DNA of 64,000 bases from Bacteroidetes bacterium HLUCCA01 (GTDB lineage: Bacteria > Bacteroidota > Rhodothermia > Balneolales > HLUCCA01): positions 124,001 through 188,000 of the forward strand of contig LIHN01000018.1 in NCBI GenBank assembly GCA_001314545.1, written 5' to 3'. A program made the position numbers and the translations under genes. Below are positions 47,781 to 55,899 of this stretch, one piece after another; within the stretch, counting starts at the first letter, position 1, and every line of letters starts with the position of its first letter. Below the pieces are notes generated by a model. The model was given only the letters and a program-made list of their open reading frames with translations. It had not been told where the DNA came from and searched no databases.

Positions 47781-48236
47781 ATGGGTCAACAACAACTTTT
47801 ACTGGTAATTCTGGTTACCATTATTGTTGGAATCGCTACGGTTGTAGCAATTAACACGTTCGGAAGTGCTGCAGAGTCCGCGAATCATGACGCTGTTCGG
47901 CAGGATGTTGCACAAATAGCCTCATCTGCTCAAGCTTATTATATCAAACCTGCTATGTTAGCTGGTGGAGACAGGGACTTCACTGACATTGATTTTAATA
48001 ACATCACATTCGCGGGTACGATTGATGCTGATGATCCACTAATAGCTTCTAATGAAAACGGAACTTATGTAATTAGTGATGGGGATGACGATGAGTTCAC
48101 AATAACTGCATATCCCTCAAGTAATGAGGATTATGCAGATAATCCTACAGGTGGCGACTCTATGGAGGCGACAATATTACCTAACTCAATAACATGGGTT
48201 CGAAGTAGTCCTGGTGAAGCTGCGGCTGGTTCTTGA
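47781..48236 (+). CDS. Major pilin-like subunit 1, no canonical prepilin leader
   Basis: The 151-residue protein begins MGQQQLLLVILVTIIVGIAT, so the hydrophobic N-terminal helix of a type IV pilin starts at residue 5 or 6 with no basic leader and no Glu at position +5. After the helix come DAVRQDVAQIASSAQAYYIK, a typical pilin alpha1-C pattern, a glycine spacer and an acidic beta-rich C-terminus. It is paralogous to the next gene. It has a good ribosome binding site, is AT-rich compared with the rest of the operon, and is followed by an intrinsic terminator. I infer a structural pilin. Confidence 0.75.
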   Translation: MGQQQLLLVILVTIIVGIATVVAINTFGSAAESANHDAVRQDVAQIASSAQAYYIKPAMLAGGDRDFTDIDFNNITFAGTIDADDPLIASNENGTYVISDGDDDEFTITAYPSSNEDYADNPTGGDSMEATILPNSITWVRSSPGEAAAGS

Positions 48237-48254
48237 TGAATTAAAACATATTAT

Positions 48255-48286
48255 GGGCTAATCTACTTATTAGGTTAGCCCTTTTT
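48255..48286 (+). terminator. Intrinsic terminator between the two pilin genes
   Basis: GGGCTAA and TTAGCCC form a 7-bp stem with a 13-base loop, followed by TTTTT at 48282-48286. It lies 18 bases after the pilin 1 stop and ends 4 bases before the pilin 2 ATG. Partial read-through would give abundant pilin 1 mRNA and lower levels of the downstream machinery. Confidence 0.75.
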
Positions 48287-48290
48287 GTTT

Positions 48291-48671
48291 ATGGGACAGC
48301 AACAGGTAATTCTACTCATTTTAGTGACCCTAATTGCAGGGATTGCCACAATAGTTGGGGTTAATACCATGCAAAAAAGTCATGAAGCTTCCAACATGGA
48401 TGCTATAAGACAGCAAGTATTGCTGTCTCAAAATCTAGCTGTAGCATACTATTCAAAATCAAGGATGCTTGGGGGTGGTGGATATTCATTTGATGGTTTG
48501 ACACTGGATGATATAAATCTGGAAAGTGAGTCTGAAGATGCAACCTACTCACTGATCGTTGAAGACGGAAATAGTCAAGAATTTGAAATACTTGTTACAA
48601 CAAGATTTGGTGACGATTATCGAGTAACTGTTACCAATGATGATATTGTTTGGGAATCAGTAGATGAATAA
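48291..48671 (+). CDS. Pilin-like subunit 2, paralogue of subunit 1
   Basis: The 126-residue protein begins MGQQQVILLILVTLIAGIAT and continues with VGVNTMQKSHEASNMDAIRQ and AYYSKSRMLGGGG, closely matching subunit 1 in its first 60 residues; the C-terminal halves diverge. It also lacks a leader peptide and Glu5. The ATG at 48291 is chosen over TTG at 48285. No ribosome binding site is possible because the T run of the terminator ends 4 bases upstream. The gene is clearly AT-rich. A minor or alternative pilin is likely. Confidence 0.72.
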   Translation: MGQQQVILLILVTLIAGIATIVGVNTMQKSHEASNMDAIRQQVLLSQNLAVAYYSKSRMLGGGGYSFDGLTLDDINLESESEDATYSLIVEDGNSQEFEILVTTRFGDDYRVTVTNDDIVWESVDE

Positions 48672-48706
48672 AATTCTTTATTTCAGCTACCAAATAAGAA
48701 AATAAT

Positions 48707-50029
48707 ATGCCCGTCTTTCGTCTTAAAGGAATCAGCCCCAATGGTAAGCTCATTACCAATGAGTTTGAGGCGGATACCCGCAAGATAGCCCAGGAACGGG
48801 TCAACCGATTCGTCAAGTCCAAGAATATTAAAATCCAGTCCCTTGACCAACGGGCCAACTACCTGTACAAAGTCGAAAAAGACGGCAAAGTCCTGTCCGG
48901 CGAGCAGGAAGCCTACAGCAAGGAAGAACTCGAACGCGCCCTGCTCAAGCTCGGCTACCGCATCAAATCCGTCCAGAAAGAGCTTATCAGTTTCAAGGGC
49001 GGCGTTCCCATAGACGAGGTCGTGAATTTCATCAACATCTCGGCCGACCTCCTCAAGCAAAAACTCACCTTCGACGAAATTCTGAATCTTCTCTACGAAG
49101 ACACCCAGAACAAGCGGATGAAGGAAATCATCAAAACCATCCAGAAAGACCTCAAAGACGGTAAGGAGGGTAACGAGGTCTATGGCAAACACGCCGACGT
49201 TTTCGGTAAATTCGCCAGCTATATGCTCAGCGTAGCCTCCACCTCCGGAAACATGGCCCTGGTATTCGAAAGCACCGCCAAGTTCATGGAGCGCGATGCC
49301 ACCTTCAAGAAAAACCTGCGCCGCTCCCTGCTCATGCCCGTTATCACCGTACTGGCCGTAGTCGGTGTAGTGCTGTTCTACGTAGGCTATATCTTCCCCT
49401 CCACTGCCGAGCTGTTCGTTGAAATGGGGGTCGACCTGCCTCCTATGACCGAATGGACCCTGAATTTCAGTTACTTCCTGCGCGACACCTGGTTGCTGCT
49501 GGTTGCCGCACACGTGATACCCATCGCCGCCTTCATCTCCTTCATACGTACCGAAAAGGGCAAACTGTTTCTCGACCGATTTATTATCATGGTCCCCGTC
49601 ATCGGCGACCTCCTGCATAAAACCAGCATCGAAATCTTTGCACGGGTCTTCTACACCCTGTACAGCGGCTCCGGACAAAACGTAGAGGTCATCAAAGTCG
49701 CCTCGGAGGCCTGCCGGAACACCTACATGGAGAAACAGATTAAGGAAAAAGCCGTGCGAGGCATGCTTCAGGACGGTAAAGGCCTGATGGAAGGCCTGGA
49801 AGCCTCCGGCGTCTTCACGAAAACCGCCCTGTCGCGATTCCGCCTGGGCGCAGAAACCGGCGACCTTAAAAACAACGCCCGACAACTGGCCGAGTACTAC
49901 GAAATTCAGACCACCTACAAAATGAATTCGGTCATTGATGTCATTAATCTGTTCATCAACATGTTTATCATGATTGCACTGGTGGCCATCACCATCGTGT
50001 CATCAGAAACAGCGGTAATTCAGCCTTAA
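48707..50029 (+). CDS. pilC: Type IV pilus inner-membrane platform protein PilC
   Basis: The 440-residue protein belongs to the PilC/GspF family that connects assembly ATPases to the pilin. It has the T2SSF domains with VVNFINISADLLKQKLTFDEIL and the second repeat around IEIFARVFYTLYSGSGQNVEV, and three hydrophobic segments (about 208-235, 260-285, 415-435). Unusually, the cytoplasmic N-terminus holds two tandem copies of the small module that normally occurs once (FRLKGISPNGKLITNEFEA and YLYKVEKDGKVLSGEQEA). Base composition switches sharply to GC-rich at its start. Confidence 0.9.
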   Translation: MPVFRLKGISPNGKLITNEFEADTRKIAQERVNRFVKSKNIKIQSLDQRANYLYKVEKDGKVLSGEQEAYSKEELERALLKLGYRIKSVQKELISFKGGVPIDEVVNFINISADLLKQKLTFDEILNLLYEDTQNKRMKEIIKTIQKDLKDGKEGNEVYGKHADVFGKFASYMLSVASTSGNMALVFESTAKFMERDATFKKNLRRSLLMPVITVLAVVGVVLFYVGYIFPSTAELFVEMGVDLPPMTEWTLNFSYFLRDTWLLLVAAHVIPIAAFISFIRTEKGKLFLDRFIIMVPVIGDLLHKTSIEIFARVFYTLYSGSGQNVEVIKVASEACRNTYMEKQIKEKAVRGMLQDGKGLMEGLEASGVFTKTALSRFRLGAETGDLKNNARQLAEYYEIQTTYKMNSVIDVINLFINMFIMIALVAITIVSSETAVIQP

Positions 50030-50038
50030 AGCTAATTT

Positions 50039-50060
50039 TTTGCAGGGTTTAACCTGCAAA
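50039..50060 (+). promoter_or_regulatory. Stem-loop between pilC and pilB
   Basis: TTTGCAGG and CCTGCAAA form an 8-bp perfect stem with loop GTTTAA in the 93-base gap. No T tract follows on the plus strand, so it is more likely an RNA processing or stability element than a terminator. Confidence 0.4.
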
Positions 50061-50122
50061 TAGATGTATATTGCACGATAACTACGCGTTTAGTGTCTAA
50101 CTGATTTCAGACTCCGGCAGCT

Positions 50123-51895
50123 ATGGCCCTTCAGATGAATTTAAAAAGGCGAAGCGGTGACCTCCTTATTGAAAAGAGCATCGTTACCCGTGAACAGCTC
50201 GCGCAGGCTCTGGCAACCCAGGAATCCGAGCCGGAGGCCATACGCCGCAGACTCGGCGCCATCCTGACAGATGACTTTGGCATCGACCGGCACACGGTCA
50301 TGAAACACATCGCCGACTTCTACGCCTTCCGGGACATCAGCAGTGTTTCGGATATCAAAAGCGAAGAACGCATCCATAGCATCAAACGCATCCTGGAGTC
50401 CTTGCCCAAGGAGTCTGTAGATGAACTCGTCCATCGCAAAACCGTCCCCTTTCGTGTTGAGCGCAACAACCTGATTCTGGCCTCCGCGGATCCGACCGAT
50501 CCCGTAATTATCTCGCTGGTTGACAAGCTGGGTTTCAAGAGCTACGAGATTACCTATTGTCGCCTGGAACTCGTAGAGGACATCCTGTCAAGGGTGTACG
50601 AACAGAAAAATGAATTCCTGGACCTCCTCGAAGAAATTGAGCTGGACGATTCGGCCATGGCTGAACAGGAAGTCAACGAGGCTGAGATTGATGCCGAAAT
50701 CAATCAGAGCATGCTCAACTCCCTGGTGGAGGGTATGCTCATTGAGGCCGTCCGGCAGGGCGTCAGTGATATTCACATCATCCCGGGCATCGGTAACACC
50801 ACCGACATCCATTTTCGTATTGACGGCAAACTCATGCTCTGGCACACCCAGACCGGGGTCAAGCCCGAAGCCCTTTCGGCCGTGGTCAAAGACAAGACCC
50901 GGAACGTAGACCGTTTCGAGCGGGACAGCTCCCAGGACGGGTTCATCCAGCGGAAGATTGACAACCACAACCTGCGCTTCCGGGTGTCGATTATGCCCAT
51001 TGTGGGGCAGGAATTTGAGCGAAAATTCGAAAGTATTGTTATCCGGATTCTGGATGACCGCAAGGTAATCACCGACCTGAATAAGCTCGGGCTTCAGAAA
51101 CAGGCCTTTAAAGATTTCAACAAGGCCATCCGCAAGCCGTCCGGCATCGTGATTATCACCGGTCCTACCGGCAGCGGGAAGTCGACCACCCTGGTTGCAG
51201 CGCTGTACTCTGTAATTGATCCATCGGTGAATGTACTGACGGTAGAGGAGCCCGTGGAGTATCTTATCCGCGGTGCGAGGCAGCTCAAGATCAGCGATAA
51301 CATGACCTTCGATATGGCCATCCGCGGAATCCTCCGTCATGACCCGGACATTGTGCTTGTGGGTGAGATCCGGGATCTGAAAACCGCTGAAATCGCCATC
51401 AAACTGGCCAATACCGGTCACCTTACCTTCTCCACCCTGCACACCAACGATGCTCCCAGTGCGGTAGCCCGGCTGTTCAAAATGGGAGTGGAACCGTTTT
51501 TGATTGCCAGCGCGGTGAACCTGGTTATGGCCCAGCGGCTGATCCGGCGACTCTGTCAGCACTGCAAAGCTCCGATCCGGGATATTGATCCGGAGCTGCC
51601 CCGATCGGTAGGATTCACCGATGCTGAGATTGCACATACTACCTTTTATGGAGCGGTAGGCTGCGATAAATGCAACAAAGGGTATAAAGGTCGGGTAGCG
51701 ATTCACGAGGCCCTGTTCTTCGACAAAAACATTAAGAGCATCATATTCGCCTCCGGTGACGACATCGACGAAGATCAGATTCGCGAGCAGGCCATTAAAA
51801 ACGGTATGCTCACAATGCGTGCCAGTGGCAGGGAGCGCATCAAAGAAGGCTCTACTACCATTGAGGAAATCATCGCCATAACCATCGAGGACTAA
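50123..51895 (+). CDS. pilB: Type IV pilus assembly ATPase PilB
   Basis: A 590-residue secretion ATPase that drives pilus extension. It contains an N-terminal GspE_N-like domain (KRRSGDLLIEKSIVTREQLA), Walker A GPTGSGKSTT near residue 346, the Asp box and Walker B HDPDIVLVGEIRDLKTAEIA near 405, the His box TGHLTFSTLHTNDAP, and the tetracysteine zinc motif CQHC ... CDKCNKGYKGR near 478-520 that marks PilB/GspE rather than PilT. The order pilC-pilB is reversed relative to many T4P operons. Confidence 0.94.
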   Translation: MALQMNLKRRSGDLLIEKSIVTREQLAQALATQESEPEAIRRRLGAILTDDFGIDRHTVMKHIADFYAFRDISSVSDIKSEERIHSIKRILESLPKESVDELVHRKTVPFRVERNNLILASADPTDPVIISLVDKLGFKSYEITYCRLELVEDILSRVYEQKNEFLDLLEEIELDDSAMAEQEVNEAEIDAEINQSMLNSLVEGMLIEAVRQGVSDIHIIPGIGNTTDIHFRIDGKLMLWHTQTGVKPEALSAVVKDKTRNVDRFERDSSQDGFIQRKIDNHNLRFRVSIMPIVGQEFERKFESIVIRILDDRKVITDLNKLGLQKQAFKDFNKAIRKPSGIVIITGPTGSGKSTTLVAALYSVIDPSVNVLTVEEPVEYLIRGARQLKISDNMTFDMAIRGILRHDPDIVLVGEIRDLKTAEIAIKLANTGHLTFSTLHTNDAPSAVARLFKMGVEPFLIASAVNLVMAQRLIRRLCQHCKAPIRDIDPELPRSVGFTDAEIAHTTFYGAVGCDKCNKGYKGRVAIHEALFFDKNIKSIIFASGDDIDEDQIREQAIKNGMLTMRASGRERIKEGSTTIEEIIAITIED

Positions 51896-51906
51896 AAGGA
51901 GACGGC

Positions 51907-52425
51907 ATGACCGACTACTCGGATATTCTCTTTATGATGGCAGCCATGGTCCTGTTTTCCATATTGGTGAACAACGCCAACCGGTCATTTGTACGCAATA
52001 CGGTGATGGATGTAGAAACGCAGATTGAGTACAATGCCATATCACTGGGGCAGTCGGTTATAGAGGAGGCCCGCAACCGTGCTTTTGACGAGGTGGCCGT
52101 TGGTGGTGGAAGCGAATTGGGTAACCCGGGTCTATTAACCCCGGCTCAGATACCATCGGCTTTCACGCCGCCGGTTGATCTGGGTCCTGAAACCGGTGAG
52201 TCTTACCCCGATTTCAATGATTTTGACGATTTTAACGGTCTTGCGATTACCCGCAGCAACGGGTTTGGTGACTTTGACATTGCTGTTCAGGTGTTTTTTG
52301 TAGATCCGGCCAATTCTACTGTGAACGCCGGAACCCGAACCACTATGAAACGCATGGAGGTTACCATCAGCCACGAGTCGATGAGTAATACGGTAACGCT
52401 GAGCTATTTACGAAGCTACTTTTAG
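51907..52425 (+). CDS. Minor pilin-like protein A
   Basis: The 172-residue protein starts MTDYSDILFMMAAMVLFSIL, a single N-terminal hydrophobic helix continuing into an amphipathic helix, then a beta-rich domain with aspartate/phenylalanine repeats (FNDFDDFNGLAI). This is the shape of a minor pilin or pseudopilin. There is no prepilin leader and no G before the helix. It starts 11 bases after pilB. A role in priming or capping the fibre is inferred from shape and position. Confidence 0.6.
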   Translation: MTDYSDILFMMAAMVLFSILVNNANRSFVRNTVMDVETQIEYNAISLGQSVIEEARNRAFDEVAVGGGSELGNPGLLTPAQIPSAFTPPVDLGPETGESYPDFNDFDDFNGLAITRSNGFGDFDIAVQVFFVDPANSTVNAGTRTTMKRMEVTISHESMSNTVTLSYLRSYF

Positions 52426-52435
52426 AGGAAACAAC

Positions 52436-52942
52436 ATGGAACATGGTATCACACTCCAGCAACGCGTCAACGAGGGACTTGGGCAGGTTCTGCGCAATGT
52501 CCCCTTGCTGTTTCGCAATTTTGCTCCGGAAGACCTGCGCGATTTCCTGCGGCTGGGTCACGCTCAGCTGTATAAACCCGATGAAGTTATCATCGACGAG
52601 GCCAGTACGGAACTGGATACGGCTTTTCTGATTGTGCAGGGCAATGCTTCGGTGTGGAAGGATGACCTGCATCTGGCTACCATCGGAGTAGGTGATATTC
52701 TTGGAGAGACCTTCCTGTTCAATAAAATGGGTCGGACTGCCTCCGTGAGTGCCACCGATGAAGTGATTGCCCTGAAATTCCGCCGGTCTGAGGTTCTGGA
52801 TTTCTTCCGTAAGAAACCGGAGCGACTTTTCAAGTTGTTTACCATCAACATTGTGGAAATTCAGCAACGACGAATCTCCAGTATGAACGCAAAAATGATC
52901 CAGTTGCAGAAGCGACTGATGAACCGGGAGGGTGTGGAATAG
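52436..52942 (+). CDS. Cyclic nucleotide-binding domain protein
   Basis: The 168-residue protein is a single cNMP-binding domain: LFRNFAPEDLRDFLRLGHAQ, an eight-stranded jelly roll, and the phosphate-binding cassette GDILGETFLFNKMGRTASVS, which keeps the Gly-Glu and Arg-Thr-Ala residues used to bind cAMP or cGMP. A C-terminal helix (IQQRRISSMNAKMIQLQKRL) follows. There is no DNA-binding domain, so it is not a Crp-like regulator by itself. Embedded between minor pilin genes, it may make pilus activity respond to a cyclic nucleotide. Confidence 0.85.
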   Translation: MEHGITLQQRVNEGLGQVLRNVPLLFRNFAPEDLRDFLRLGHAQLYKPDEVIIDEASTELDTAFLIVQGNASVWKDDLHLATIGVGDILGETFLFNKMGRTASVSATDEVIALKFRRSEVLDFFRKKPERLFKLFTINIVEIQQRRISSMNAKMIQLQKRLMNREGVE

Positions 52943-52945
52943 TCT

Positions 52946-53485
52946 GTGAATCCGAGCCTGCTCATAGGATTTGTAATTGGCGGTATGCTGCTGCTCTCAC
53001 TGATGGTGATGAATAACCGCATATCCCAGAACAGCGCCCAGGTAACCTTGTCTGAAATGACCAGGCAATCGATGAGTGCAGTCTCGGATATCGTGGGGCA
53101 CGACCTGCGCAGGCTGGGCTCAGGAGCCGGTGCCAATCCCATTGCCGTGGCAACGCGTAACCGTCTGGTATTCAACGGTGCCCAGGAAGATAATGCGGTG
53201 GTTCAGGTGGAGTGGTTTTTTGACGATACTTTAGTACCGGCAGCTGCTGATAATCCCCGGGAACGGGTTTTGCTGCGCGTAGCTGACGGTGACACCACTC
53301 GTATGGAAATGGGTGTGACCTCGTTTAATTTCATCTACTTTGATGCCGCCGGCGATACCACAGCGGTGCTCAATGACATCCGCCGGATTCGTGTCCAGAT
53401 GATGGTGGAGAGTAAATCACCAATTGGTGATGAATTTTCACAGGCGTACTGGGAGGCAGACCATTCTCCCCGTGCGCTGCAATAA
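52946..53485 (+). CDS. Minor pilin-like protein B (PilW-like)
   Basis: The 179-residue protein starts from GTG at 52946, 3 bases after the cNMP gene. The first residues, NPSLLIGFVIGGMLLLSLM, form a transmembrane helix at the very N-terminus. Then come SQNSAQVTLSEMTRQSMSAV and DIVGHDLRRLGSG, a pattern like PilW/GspJ pseudopilins, and a beta-rich domain. Again there is no leader peptide. The call as a minor pilin rests on topology and locus. Confidence 0.6.
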   Translation: MNPSLLIGFVIGGMLLLSLMVMNNRISQNSAQVTLSEMTRQSMSAVSDIVGHDLRRLGSGAGANPIAVATRNRLVFNGAQEDNAVVQVEWFFDDTLVPAAADNPRERVLLRVADGDTTRMEMGVTSFNFIYFDAAGDTTAVLNDIRRIRVQMMVESKSPIGDEFSQAYWEADHSPRALQ

Positions 53486-53500
53486 TCCCACGGAGGCGTT

Positions 53501-54553
53501 ATGGGCAGAGCTTTACTTTTTTTGGTTGCCGGCAGTTTTGTAATCTTCGGTATGCTGCAACTGGGCGTGAGCGGACGACAATCCAGCATGAATGAAATCA
53601 ATGTGGGATATGTGCTGGACGCCCAGGCCCGTAATATTGCCAACAGTGCCCTGGAGTCGGCCCTGAACCGGCTTATGACGGATGATACCTGGCGGGCTGG
53701 TCCGCAGCAACCCTTCCGTTATCAGTATGGTGATGAGTACGCGGATGTTCAGGTGGTTGACGCCAGCATGCAGGGTGTGACGCTCCCGCCCAACGTTATT
53801 GAAATCCGCAGCAAAGGTGTAAGCGGCGACCGCCAGGCCAGCGCCGTAGCGCGCATCGAGGTGGAAGACAGTCTGCCCACCATTGAAAGTACGATGGGTA
53901 TTTTCACCAACAACCTGACCGTGAATATCTCCGGAAGCTCATTTCTGATCGATGGTAACGACAATGCGGCCGTACCCGGCGGAGCCCTCCCCGGCATTGC
54001 CGTGAACAGCCAGGCCGCCTACGACGAGTTCATGAAACTCAACAGCAGTCAGCTCGACAAGATTCAAGGACCCGGTGGTGGAACCAGTATTGTGCTGAAC
54101 ACCGAGATGGATGCGGATGCATTGGAAACCTTTATTGCGCAGGCCGTAGCCAATGCTGATGCTGTTTACGACGATCATACCGCATCCGGCGCCAACTCAC
54201 TGGGCTCTGTTGAAGACCCGCAAATCATTGTAGTCAACGGTACCCTGGATATCAGAAACGCAACCGGAGCCGGCATTATTATCGTTCGGGAAGGCGGCAT
54301 ACTGGACGCCCGGGGAAATCTGGATAACTACCAGGGCCTTATCATCATCCAGGGGACTGCCGGCATGAGCCGGGGCAATATCCACATCCGCGGGGCCATG
54401 CTGTTCGGGGGTGCCAATCCCGCCATTGAAATCGACATCGACTTCCGGGGCAACGTGAACATCCTCTACGACAGTTCGGTACTCAACCAGTTGTCAGCAA
54501 GTATGCCGGAAACCGCAGGGAAAAAACAGCGGGTTGTAGGTATTTATGACTAA
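53501..54553 (+). CDS. Large PilX-like minor pilin with beta-helix-like C-terminus
   Basis: The 350-residue protein begins MGRALLFLVAGSFVIFGMLQ, an N-terminal hydrophobic helix, followed by ARNIANSALESALNRLM, which resembles the ANSALE.AL segment of PilX-type minor pilins. The C-terminal half (IIVVNGTLDIRNATGAGIII, REGGILDARGNLDN, GNIHIRGAM) reads as short right-handed beta-helix turns. It has no leader peptide. A tip adhesin-like or surface-exposed minor subunit is plausible, but inferred. Confidence 0.62.
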   Translation: MGRALLFLVAGSFVIFGMLQLGVSGRQSSMNEINVGYVLDAQARNIANSALESALNRLMTDDTWRAGPQQPFRYQYGDEYADVQVVDASMQGVTLPPNVIEIRSKGVSGDRQASAVARIEVEDSLPTIESTMGIFTNNLTVNISGSSFLIDGNDNAAVPGGALPGIAVNSQAAYDEFMKLNSSQLDKIQGPGGGTSIVLNTEMDADALETFIAQAVANADAVYDDHTASGANSLGSVEDPQIIVVNGTLDIRNATGAGIIIVREGGILDARGNLDNYQGLIIIQGTAGMSRGNIHIRGAMLFGGANPAIEIDIDFRGNVNILYDSSVLNQLSASMPETAGKKQRVVGIYD

Positions 54554-54658
54554 TTGCATGCTGGTTAATCTTTTAAATGTGCGTAAAATACCTTACTCTC
54601 TGTATAGTGTCCGGATACTGTCAACCCCTGAACTAAACGCAGTGCAACACGGCCGTTA

Positions 54659-55888
54659 ATGTCAGCATACCTAGAAAAGCTACACTCTGAAGTCTTCGAA
54701 CCGGTACGAAATGAAGTACCTGACCTCATTGTCGGCAAAGAACGGTATCTGCTCATCAGCGAAGTGCTTGACCGGCTGCCCGAACGCCAGGCCCAGGCCA
54801 TGCGGGATTACCTCACCGCAGTACTGGAGCACATGGAATATACCAGCGCGTCCGATGTGGATCTGGGAGGTATAGGCGGGCAGAATCATATCTGGTTCCG
54901 AACCTACGGAGCCAAAAAACCCTGGCTTGACGGTCCGGACCTGACCCCTTTCGAAGCCGATATCCTCTGCGTTGCCAATCTGACCACGGAGCAGCTGGAT
55001 ATTCTGCTGGCTGAAAAAAATCTGGACTTCTCTTTCACCGTTGACCTCAAAAATATTGGTCAACGCCGGTTCAGGGCCAATATGTACTTTGATCTGGACC
55101 ACCTTGCACTGAACATGCGCCGGATTAATTCGGAAGTGCGACCGTTCAAAAGTCTGAATCTGCATCCCGAAGTGGCCAAAGCACTGAGTCTGAAGTTTTA
55201 TAAATATGGACTCACGCTCGTTACCGGAATAACCGGAAGCGGAAAATCTTCCACCCTGGACACCATCGTTGACGCCAATAACCGATCGGTAGACGGCCAC
55301 ATCGTTATCATCTCCTCCCCTATTGAAATGGTACACGTACCACGCCGGTGCATTATCCGTCACCGCGAGGTCGGTCGAGACACCCTCTCCTTCAAACAAG
55401 GCGCTATTGAGGCCCTCCGGCAGGATCCGGATATCATCGTGCTGGGTGAGCTTCGTGATGCGGAAACCATCTTGACAGCCCTGGAAATCACGGATTCCGG
55501 GCATAAAACCTTTTCCACTCTGCATACGGCCTCTGCCACGGAAAGCATCGACCGTATCATCGGCGAGGTGCCCCCGGATGAGCAGAATCGCGTAAGGTTG
55601 CGTCTGGCCGATGTACTCACCTGTGTCATATCCCAGAAGCTGGTTCCCACCAAAGACGGAAAGCTGACTCTGGCCAAGGAAGTACTGCTGAACACCTCTT
55701 CTGTGAAGGCGGCCATCCGTAATAACAATACCGGCGAGATTTATCAGATGCTCATGGAGGGCGGCAATATGGGCATGATGACCATGGAACAGGATCTGAA
55801 ACGGCTCTATGACGAAGGTTTGATATCCCTGGAAGAAGCCTATAACCAGGCCAACAACAAGAAACGTCTCAAAGATATTATTTCATAA
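54659..55888 (+). CDS. pilT: Type IV pilus retraction ATPase PilT
   Basis: The 409-residue ATPase has Walker A GITGSGKSSTLD near residue 189, the Asp/Walker B region RQDPDIIVLGELRDAETI and the His box SGHKTFSTLHTASATESIDR. It lacks the zinc tetracysteine of PilB, and QKLVPTKDGKLTLAKEVL is the PilT-like C-terminal region. PilT depolymerises pili and powers twitching. The N-terminal region is longer than usual. The 105-base gap upstream, the largest in the machinery part of the operon, could hold an internal promoter. Confidence 0.9.
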   Translation: MSAYLEKLHSEVFEPVRNEVPDLIVGKERYLLISEVLDRLPERQAQAMRDYLTAVLEHMEYTSASDVDLGGIGGQNHIWFRTYGAKKPWLDGPDLTPFEADILCVANLTTEQLDILLAEKNLDFSFTVDLKNIGQRRFRANMYFDLDHLALNMRRINSEVRPFKSLNLHPEVAKALSLKFYKYGLTLVTGITGSGKSSTLDTIVDANNRSVDGHIVIISSPIEMVHVPRRCIIRHREVGRDTLSFKQGAIEALRQDPDIIVLGELRDAETILTALEITDSGHKTFSTLHTASATESIDRIIGEVPPDEQNRVRLRLADVLTCVISQKLVPTKDGKLTLAKEVLLNTSSVKAAIRNNNTGEIYQMLMEGGNMGMMTMEQDLKRLYDEGLISLEEAYNQANNKKRLKDIIS

Positions 55889-55899
55889 ATCGATACAGC

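Noticed and set aside
48683-49885. Minus-strand open frame of 400 codons
   Set aside because: It is antisense to pilC and shows no signal or domain; the PilC reading is unambiguous.
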